Of a stretch of 64,000 nucleotides of DNA, positions 37,870-45,977 are shown piece after piece. Made by a program: the position numbers and the translations under genes. Source of the DNA: Phallusia mammillata (taxonomy: Eukaryota > Chordata > Ascidiacea > Phlebobranchia > Ascidiidae); contig QLIY01000109.1 in NCBI GenBank assembly GCA_003260075.1, positions 124,001 through 188,000 of the forward strand. The letters are read 5' to 3'. Within the stretch, counting starts at the first letter, position 1. Every line of letters begins with the position of its first letter. The notes beneath the pieces were generated by a model. The model was given only the letters and a program-made list of their open reading frames with translations, searched no databases and had not been told where the DNA came from.

Positions 37870-37942
<73 letters not shown>

Positions 37943-37945
37943 CCC
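37870..37945. other. run of 69 G followed by 7 C
   Basis: G fills 37870-37938 and C fills 37939-37945. The stretch CCCCAAAATCTCAAGAAAAGG and more than 100 bases after it repeat the sequence just before the run (from about 37765). It is almost certainly an assembly artefact in receptor 2 intron 1. Confidence 0.9.
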
Positions 37946-38626
37946 AAAATCTCAAGAAAAGGCCACAATTATAATCCATAAAGCAGGCGCATTGAGTGTA
38001 ATCTTATTCAAGAACACAAATCTAATAAAGGAAACTGTATATTTTTATTCATAACCGGTGTTTCTTGTTTATATGTCTGTGTGCAGCATCCTTAACTAAC
38101 TGGCATCATTTTTACAATGTAGCTTCTTATTTGCGACGAAAAACCAGCTTACCTGCATAGTGGACAATCTCTTATGGTTGTGTTCCAACATTCTTTAATC
38201 GCTTCATAGTCGCAATATGAGGGAATCCCACAGAACGTATGATTATTTCTTGTTACGTTTTCAGCTGTCATTATTTTGCAGTTTATTTTATTTTATTTTT
38301 GTAATTATCATTTTCTTTAATTTATACCACACTCATGATAATGAGTTCTAATCCTACCTACACTATGATCAAAAAGTTTGACATTATGTTTGGTGAACCA
38401 GTGTGGCAAACATATCTTAGACTACCTAAATTAGGTATCGTTTTGACAAAATAAGTTTAAATAATTCAAATGTATGTTTCAAGACTTGTTTTCAAGAAAA
38501 TATTTTTTTACATTATTGCAAAAAAGTACAAAAGCTTGGCCCTAATTATGTCTACTTTGCCTGTAATATATCTTTCTAGTCCCTTGAAATTCGTTCAGAC
38601 CAGGTTTGCAAACTAAATACTACAAA

Positions 38627-39410
38627 GGGGGGGGGGCATTTTTTTTGAATTATCATTTTCTTTAATTCATACCACACTCATGATTATGAGTTCTAATTCT
38701 ACCTACACTATGATCAAAAAGTTTGACATTATGTTTGGTGAACCAGGGGGGGGGGGACTCCTTTTTGTCACAGTACTTTAAACTACCTAAAAATGAAACA
38801 GAACATCCTGTAAGATTCGCTGTTTATCGTTACACAAGATTTGTCCCTAAAACAGAACTAAATGTGCAGACCTGTTTGAATTGGCTGTGCAATATCACTT
38901 TTGCATTCATGTGTTGTCGCGCCTTAAAAATAATACATTTCTGGCCTCTTTGCCGTCTTTACGTCCGCGCAAATGATGTAACTCGGGGGGGGGGCTCCTT
39001 TTTGTCACAGTACTTTAAACTACCTAAAAAATGAAACAGAACATCCTGTAAGATTCACTGTTTATCGTTATATAAGGTTTGTCCCTAAAACAGAACTAAT
39101 TGTGCAGACCTGTTTGAATTGGCTGTGCAAGATCACTTTTGCATTCATGTGTTGTCGCGCCTTAAAAATAATAAATTTCTGGCCTCTTTGCCGTCTTTAC
39201 GTCCGCGCAAATGATGTAACTCACGTTTTGCTTTGCACAAAAAACTCAATAAACAAAACATGACCAAAGCCTACACTTGCTCTAGCTAATTCAGAAGTAC
39301 GAATCAAGATTTATAATTTGACAAAAATTCTTAAAATCAAAATATCTTAGTATATCCACACGTCTTAATTAGTTACAACAACTAATGTTATAAGTGATGA
39401 GGGGGGGGGG
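38627..39410. repeat. four G-runs joining near-duplicate pieces upstream of receptor 2
   Basis: G-runs at 38627-38636, 38746-38756, 38985-38994 and 39401-39410. Sequence after the first repeats 38283-38400. Sequence after the second (38757-38984) is repeated after the third (38995-39225) with few changes. The fourth replaces about 90 bases present upstream of copy 1. No gene is coded here. Confidence 0.85.
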
Positions 39411-40054
39411 TATTTTGTCTTCTCAGAATAAACTATGATATAGTTTAAACTTCAAATAGAAGCACTGAAACTTATTCTGGCAAGAAATCGCATTAAATTC
39501 TTCCCTAACTTCTTTCAGTCTTTTACTCGCACATATACCTAATTCATGCCAGATGTTTCAGAATGATTGAAATAATAGCAGAACGCGATAATCGCCTAGT
39601 GAACATGAATTATTAATTTCCTAAGATGTGTAAGTGTATCTTTGATTCTAACTCGTCAGCCTCAATTGTGTTGTGTCATCGGTGATCATTGTTATCAGTT
39701 TTGATTGTTAACACATCTTTTTGCGGTTTACTAGACACATTTTTTAATTTGGGAATTGCTTTAAAACACAAATTTAGTCATTGGCATGTTAACATTTTCC
39801 AAAACGTATTATCTGAGGGTACTGCAGTGTTAAAAATACAAAATAACATTAAAGTCACATGCTGGCCTTGTTCTGCTTCTAAAAGTTCTCTTATATAGTG
39901 CCTTATCAACGGCGCAGGGATATTACAGTTATACTTCCTTTCCCTTCTGCTTTCGTTTCTAGTTATGCTTTAATATGCCAAGGTGATTTTGCAACCGAAT
40001 GCAGCGCAGGTTTCTGATGAGCCACGTACTTTAACAAATTTGGTACTAGCTGTT

Positions 40055-40345
40055 TTTTTTTCAAGAACTTGTTCTTTTGATGACATCAGTTTGCATATTT
40101 AACAAACAAAATACTAGTTGTTGTTTTCGGGGGGGGGGCAAGAACTTGTACTTTTGCTGACATCAGTTTGCATATTTAACAAACAAAATACTAGTTGTTG
40201 TTTTCAAGAACTTGTATTTTGCTGACGTTTCGCCCACCAGAACGGCAGTGCTTTTTCATTGCAGTGAATAAAATATTGGGAGCACACAAGCGAAAATGCA
40301 CAAGAGCAGTGAAATATGATACAAAAATTATTCACGAACAAAGGC
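40055..40345 (+). mobile_element. Penelope-like terminal fragment related to the 14.1-14.5 kb inverted repeat
   Basis: AAGAACTTGTATTTTGCTGA, CGTTTCGCCCACCAGAACGG and GCGAAAATGCACAAGAGCAG match the left arm at 14135-14255. The first 70 bases occur twice, joined by a G-run at 40129-40138. Confidence 0.6.
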
Positions 40346-40635
40346 TTTCCGCGAAGTGTCGTACCAATGTAGTTCGTTTCTTCACGTTTTTTAGTAGTAT
40401 CCATAACCCCTGCTAAAACTACTTGATTAAAGTAAATTGACACTAATAAAGTCATTTGCAACAAAGTCGGTGTAAACTTTTTGCTCGTTAAGGAGGCATC
40501 AGGGTTCCAGTTAATTTGACTTGATAAATGATAAAAATTGGGATCAAGCCTAAACACAAACTGTCTTACAACTTAACATACATGTTGCTACTGAGGTACA
40601 CATGGTTGATCAATTGAGAACAGTTAAAATGAATT

Positions 40636-40880
40636 TTAAACAGGCTTTTATGCAGTACGCCCATTGCTTGTGTAATGTGTATTTGTTTAATAAAAAAGTA
40701 CCCAACGAGATTGTCGCAGTCATTCTTAAAAATGGTCCACTTAGAATAAGCTTGTTTGTGTGTCGTCATCGATTCATGATTTCATTTCTTGGTTCTGCAG
40801 TTTTACGGGAAGTTGGGCTCGATTAATTTTTGGGTTTTTCGACTCCCTTTGGTGGAGTCGTATGTTGTTTGTGTGATCTG
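40636..40880 (+). pseudogene. COPE 3'-end fragment between receptor copies 2 and 3
   Basis: TTTATGCAGTACGCCC is followed by CGAGATTGTCGCAGTCAT, TGTGTGTCGTCATCGATT and GGTGGAGTCGTATGTTG, collinear with 26545-26800 after COPE. More diverged than the fragment at 33945-34230. Confidence 0.75.
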
Positions 40881-40965
40881 GAAAGGGTATACTGGGTGGG
40901 TAAATTTACATCAGCTAATGTGCTTTTCAGAATTTTGGAATCGTTAAGATACTGACTATGATTGT

Positions 40966-40976
40966 GGGGGGGGGGG
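40966..40976. other. 11-G run at a duplication join
   Basis: The sequence before it, from about 40868 (TTTGTGTGATCTGGAAAGGG), resumes after the run, and the bases up to TGACTATGATTGT are repeated. A stretch of about 60 bases is present only in the second copy. Confidence 0.85.
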
Positions 40977-41256
40977 TTTGTGTGATCTGGAAAGGGTAGG
41001 ATGTGAGAATTTATTTATTCTTGGTTCTTCGTACTTTTTTCGGAGGTATACTGGGTGGGTAAATTTACATCAGCTGATGTGCTTTTCAGAATTTTGGAAT
41101 CGTTAAGATACTGACTATGATTGTTGAGTTATATTTGCCGATTACGCATGTTGACTTACTTCTGCAATTGTCACTATCGCTCTTTCCACACATTCGGTAG
41201 AAAACTTTGCGAACTGTTTGACGAAAAGTTCGGTCGAAAGCACTGTAGATCAGCAC

Positions 41257-41268
41257 GGGGGGGGGGGG
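41257..41268. other. 12-G run replacing the exon 7 acceptor of receptor 3
   Basis: Copies 1, 2 and 4 read CACGTT, GAGAATCCTG or close here. In copy 3 CACG runs straight into G, and the splice site is gone. The downstream AAAATTCATT matches the intron of copy 2. Confidence 0.85.
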
Positions 41269-41418
41269 AAAATTCATTAAATATTTCCCACTTGCTGATT
41301 AGAAAATAAGGAATTAGTTTCCTTACTTACCCGCTAAGCGTGGATGTATGTACGGTGGCAAAAAATGCGGCGGACAAGTTGTCGCATTTGAGATATTGAG
41401 CCATTAGAAGAAAATTGC

Positions 41419-41672
41419 TGATCACTATTGGAACTAAAAAAGAAAAATAGTTTTACTTGCTATATACCGTTTGTGCAAGTTTATAAGATAGGGCTAATTA
41501 CTTCTAGGCTAGTTGCTATAACGACCGACAATATTTTACTGGGGGGGGGGGTGATCACTATTGGAACTAAAAAAGAAAAATAGTTTTACTTGCTATACAC
41601 CGTTTGTGCAAGTTTATAAGATAGTGCTAATTACTTCTAGGCTAGTTGCTATAACGACCGACAATATTTTAC
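41419..41672. repeat. direct repeat of exon 6 edge and intron joined by an 11-G run
   Basis: 41419-41540 and 41552-41672 are near-identical, starting TGATCACTATTGGAACTAAA and ending GACCGACAATATTTTACT. The G-run is 41541-41551. Confidence 0.88.
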
Positions 41673-41886
41673 TTAAGTGGATGTCCTGATACCAGGTAAA
41701 AACAAATGTTGCCTACCTACAGTAATGGTAAAACCAAGGTACATGGCACATGTCACTTTGATTAGTGAAGTTTCTTGGCTTTCAGCTGAGTCAACACGTT
41801 TGAGGCTTTTGGACTGTCGTATTCGCTTTCGAGCACTACATGCTGTAGCAAACGTAAGACCGCTCTAAATAAATGTCGGAATTATT

Positions 41887-42000
41887 ACTCTTCTTTACCC
41901 TGATGAAGACGACCTGTATAGGACGTCGAAACGTCGGAATAAAATTACATTTGCCAGAAGAGCTCTACAAACTTGATATTATGCCTGGCAGCAATAGCTT
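41887..42000 (+). mobile_element. Penelope-like 3'-end insertion in receptor 3 intron 4
   Basis: CCCTGATGAAGACGACC to GGCAGCAATAGCTTATA is flanked by ATTACTCTTCTTT on both sides, a target duplication of about 13 bp. The sequence equals the 3' end of the element at 43451-44503. A rearranged second copy is at 42270-42490 after the G-run at 42160-42175. Confidence 0.75.
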
Positions 42001-42159
42001 ATATATTACTCTTCTTTGCTGAGACTTTTGCAACAACGTTAACAAAACATCAACTTCGCAAATGACTTGACACGTTAGGTATATGACTCCTTTGTTATTC
42101 TTGGTATATGATTCCAGTACCATCAAAATGTAGGGAAGAACAACTAAAATGCTCCAAGC

Positions 42160-42175
42160 GGGGGGGGGGGGGGGG
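42160..42175. other. 16-G run joining pieces of receptor 3 exons 4 and 5
   Basis: Left of the run is the start of exon 4 (42119-42159, repeated intact at 42598 onward). Right of it is a truncated second copy of exon 5 (from TCAACACGTTTGAGGC, as at 41791). Confidence 0.88.
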
Positions 42176-42787
42176 TCAACACGTTTGAGGCTTTTGGACT
42201 GTCGTATTCGCTTTCGAGCACTACATGCTGTAGCAAACGTAAGACCGCTCTAAATAAATGTCGGAATTATTACTCTTCTTTACCCTGATGAAGACGACCT
42301 GTATAGGACGTCGAAACGTCGGAATAAATTACATTTGCCAGAAGAGCTCTACAAACTTGATATTATGTCTGGCAGCACACATTTGCCAGAAGAGCTGTAC
42401 AAACTGGATATTATGCCTGGCAGCAATAGCTTATACTGGACTTGATGATATTATGCCTGGCAGCAATCGCTTATGTATTACTCTTCTTTGCTGAGACTTT
42501 TGCAACAACGTTAACAAAACATCAACTTCGCAAATGACTTGACACGTTAGGTATAAGTTATGACTCCTTTGTTATTCTTGGTATATGCTTCCAGTACCAT
42601 CAAAATGTAGGGAAGAACAACTAAAATGCTCCAAGCAATTGCATCGGACACAACAAACTCTTTTTCGCCAACGGTCGTCATGAATTGAAACATTTCCGGT
42701 TTATATCGGATTTGGAACAAGTGTGGTTTCCAAACTAAAACACAGTACACATGGTTTAACAAAATTGTGTCAGCGTTGTTTTGTTTT

Positions 42788-43120
42788 AAATGTCATACAA
42801 ATAAACTTTACTTCCTAATTATGATTTTAGTTGTCGTTAATATTCTATCAAGTTGACAACATTCTATTGCTGCCTACGCAAAGTAAACGGATGACTTTAG
42901 CTTGGTTTAATGCAATTTCGTGCAAAATGATAACTTACGTGGGGGGGGGGAGTTTTAAATGTCATACAAATAAACTCTACTTAGGCCCTAATGATGATTT
43001 TAGTTGTCGTTAATGTTCTATCAAGTCGACAACATTCTATTGCTGCCTCATACGCAAAGTAAACGGAGGACTTTAGCTTGGTTTAATGCAATTTCGTGCA
43101 AAATGATAACTTACGTGCAA
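42788..43120. repeat. near-duplicate intron piece joined by a 10-G run
   Basis: About 150 bases before the run at 42941-42950 (from TGTCATACAAATAAACT to GATAACTTACGTG) recur after it with several single-base and small indel differences, as expected for two alleles. Confidence 0.85.
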
Positions 43121-43450
43121 ATGTTGAAAATACAATTACAACAACCCAAAGGACTGCAAGGTGCTTTAAAATCGTTGAACATGACTGATTTCGATATCTG
43201 AATGGCGCGTAGATGGCGATGAAGCGTTGAGCGCTCATGTAGAGCAAATGATAGAGAGATGGGGGGGGGGGGTATGTAAACATAAGAACGGTGCTCATTG
43301 CTTTTGCCACTACACTCTGACGTAGCTCGATGACTTGATGGTTTAACTCTTGAAAGGTTAGTTGAGATGTAAGGACAATGTAAGGGACGCAAACTGCGAA
43401 GAGATGTAGAGATGCAATAAGAAAATGGCAAGTTAACATATGTCTGTAAA

Positions 43451-44503
43451 GTTCGTAGAGCTATTCTGGCAAATGTAATTTTATTCCGACCTTTCGACGT
43501 CCTATACAGGTCGTCTTCATCAGGGTAAATAACACTGAATGCGACTAGTACATTGCACGATAAAAACAAAGGAAAAAAGATTGAACGCAAGCACGCCACA
43601 ATGCAACGAAAACACCGCGCGATAACGAATGATTGGGCCTTTAATCTTTAATCCTTTTTAACATTCAGGGGAAGCTTTTACCAGCAGGTTCAAGGCACAG
43701 CGATGGGTTCCCCGGTCTCTGTAGTTGTCGCAAACATGACAATGGAAGCGCTTGAGGAAAAAGCCTTTTCAACATTTGCAAACCCACCAAGATTGTGGCG
43801 GCGATATGTTGACGGCATTTTTGTGTCATTGCTAAGAACAAGGTTGAGGCATTTCTACGGCATCTCAACGAGGCGCAACCAGGCATTCGGTTTACCATGG
43901 AACTCCAATCGGTAAACTGTCTTCCATTTTTAGATGTTCAAGTCACAAGATCCGATGACGGTGTCTTGTACTCGAGAGTGTACCACAAGCCAAAGGTCAC
44001 TCAACACCCGCCGAAAAGAACATCAACGGGATGTTGCCAACCGCGACGCGAAGATCACAAGGCCACCGTATTGATCTCAATGCGGCGTCTGTTGTGGCCC
44101 GGGAGCCTGACTACAGGAAAAGACTATTTCTTGAGTCATGGAATATTCATCAACGGGGCAACACAATGAACATCAAAACAGACGTGATGCTTTCAGCGTG
44201 CTACATACACCTTCTTAAAGATTGGAGGCCCAATCATTCGTTATCGCGCGGTGTTTTCGACGAAAACGAAAACCTTTCGTTGTGACGTGCTTGCGTTCAA
44301 TCCTTTTTTCCTTTGTTTTTGTCGTGCACTGTACTTGTCGCATTCAGTGTTATTTACCCTGATGAACACGACCCGTATAGGACGTCGAAACGTCGGAATA
44401 AAATTACATTTGCCAGAAGAGCTGTACAAACTGGATATTATGCCTGGCAGCAATAGCTTATACTGGACTTGATGATATTATGCCTGGCACCAATAGCTTA
44501 TAT
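43451..44503 (+). mobile_element. Penelope-like retroelement, truncated and decayed, in receptor 3 intron 2
   Basis: Flanked by an 11-bp target duplication ATGTCTGTAAA (43440-43450, 44504-44514). Between about 43668 and 44280 the plus strand codes reverse-transcriptase pieces in shifting frames: GTAMGSPVSVVVAN, RLWRRYVDGIFV, NCLPFLDVQVTRSDDG and a VYHKP motif, as in Penelope-like elements. The catalytic YVDD is YVDG and at least one frameshift follows, so it is dead. The left end (43455-43545) is an inverted copy of the right end (44350-44425), typical of this class. No GIY-YIG endonuclease part is seen. Copies of its 3' end lie nearby at 41887-42000. Confidence 0.85.
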
Positions 44504-45124
44504 ATGTCTGTAAATCTGTCCATTCATTTCAACTTTGCTTTATTAACGGAGCAGGCGCGCACAATACAGGGTCGATGGCTTAATCGAGTCCTCGTTTCTC
44601 TTTAAAAGCTGTTTTAGTTACTATTATTGGCTATTGCTATTAAAAATGTACAAAATTAAGTCTCCAATTAGATGCATTGATTTACCTGTTCGTTCATTGT
44701 TCTTGAACAAACGATAATTGTTGGGCAAAATGAAGGATATGTGAAAAAAAACGCTTTTTTGTACTTACAGACGACACCCATAGGTATTTCGCAATATCGT
44801 AAATTTTATGCTACATTTATGCCTAAGGCTTAAAATACGTTAACTTAACTTAAAACTTAATGCTAAATTTGCACTAAAGCAAGGGCAACAGGAGAACTTG
44901 TCGTAACTCATAATTCGAGTAAGGTGTTTTACATTTGTAGAAGGGAAAATAAATTGGGTTTCACGTAGGATCACGTGGGTTGTTAAGACTTGCTTTCGTG
45001 ATTCGCGCAAAGAACATTTACAGAGCTTGGCTTCACATGATACAAGCAGTACTTGTACATAATGTATGGTTCTACTAGAATTAATTGCTAACTTCGACTG
45101 CATTTAGTATTGTTCACCTATAGC

Positions 45125-45310
45125 CACAGTGTAATCAACTTTGCAAAGATCAAACTGTTATTTTTTTATCTGGACGTTTTACTATGTTGGAGAAATCCTT
45201 ACCTGTAAGGGGGGGGGGGGCCTAATCAACTTTGCAAAGATCAAACTGTTATTTTTTTTATCTGGACGTTTTACTATGTTGGAGAAATCCTTACCTGTAA
45301 ACATGTCTGC
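45125..45310. repeat. duplicated exon 2 edge of receptor 3 joined by a 12-G run
   Basis: TAATCAACTTTGCAAAGATC to CCTTACCTGTAA occurs before and after the run at 45209-45220. The second copy continues into exon 2 (45295-45455). Confidence 0.87.
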
Positions 45311-45977
45311 AATTGCAAGCGAAGCCTTCACCAGATCTTGTGTTTTTCTACTGCTTTTCATAACGAACACGGACGCGACCACTAGGGAGTTCCCCAAAAT
45401 AATAAGCGTTGCCAAAAGCAGGATGTACATCAGTATTGCATCCGAACCCGCATTGCTGTGAACCAATTAAGCGTAATGTTTAACCAACTAATTGGAGTTT
45501 AATGGGACAGCTTTGCGGTACTTGTAAAAATGGTCAGTTTGAACCTTGCCCTTTAGGCCTATTGGTTGTAATATGTAGCTTGTGTAAGTTTAATTACCGT
45601 TTTAAAAATATCAAAACTACTATTGTAAACTTTTACTATCATTTCTAAATTGACTATAGAATTCTCCAAATAAACTACCAAGTCCACAAAGGGACCAATT
45701 TATGGTAATTTTAGAACAAAAATCTAGCTCGGGAAACTCGTGTATTGCAGTAATGTAATGTTTCATTCTTCTCATACTAATGTACTTGTTTAGGACTTCT
45801 TTTAACTGGCTTTGCGTTTGTAAACTAACTTGTTTGTGAACTAAAGGGAACAGCTTACCTGCATAGCGGACAATCTCTTATAGTTGTGTTCCAACATTCC
45901 ACGATTGCCTCATAGTCGCAATATGGGGGAATTCCGCAGAACGTGTGGTTACTTCTTGTCACTATTTCAGCTGACAT

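Larger units (their letters stand above)
34438..38271 (-). pseudogene. divergent rhodopsin-like GPCR, tandem copy 2, broken
   Basis: Exons by homology with copy 1: 38271-38153, 37583-37420, 36086-35796, 35627-35491, 34926-34779, 34648-34546, 34471-34438. Most coding sequence is well kept (cysteine-rich start, GN in TM1, SLAIADMF, QRFIAIYAPFRYR, NVLIY). Two faults are seen. The acceptor before exon 4 reads TTTTGG where copies 1 and 3 read TTTTAG. In exon 7 a run of five A (plus strand, 34440-34444) replaces four bases in copies 1 and 4, so the frame meets a stop just after NVLIYSAF and the C-tail is lost; the tail stays readable in the shifted frame down to about 34347. Either fault could be a sequencing error, but together they suggest a recent pseudogene. 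Intron 2 contains G-runs and a duplicated, slightly different stretch (36448-36891). Confidence 0.8.
41086..45977 (-). pseudogene. divergent rhodopsin-like GPCR, tandem copy 3, broken or misassembled
   Basis: Exons by homology: 45977-45859, 45455-45295, 43411-43115, 42734-42598, 41864-41717, 41433-41331, and the last exon from about 41257 to a stop at 41086. The start keeps the cysteine-rich end (FCGIPPYCDYEAIVECW) and TM1 has IILGN. Faults: the acceptor before exon 3 reads TTGCAT where copy 2 has TTCCAG; a 12-G run (43261-43272) replaces the exon 3 codons for ISS and adds four prolines next to TM3; a G-run (41257-41268) replaces the exon 7 acceptor. Partial second copies of exons 4, 5 and 6 lie next to G-runs. 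Introns hold a Penelope-like insertion (43451-44503). The C-tail is longer than in copy 1. The acceptor loss looks genuine; the G-run faults are probably assembly errors. Confidence 0.75.

Noticed and set aside
36864-37938. G-runs as telomere or quadruplex-forming biology
   Set aside because: They are pure G without a spaced repeat such as TTAGGG, and they coincide with duplicated sequence and damaged exons.
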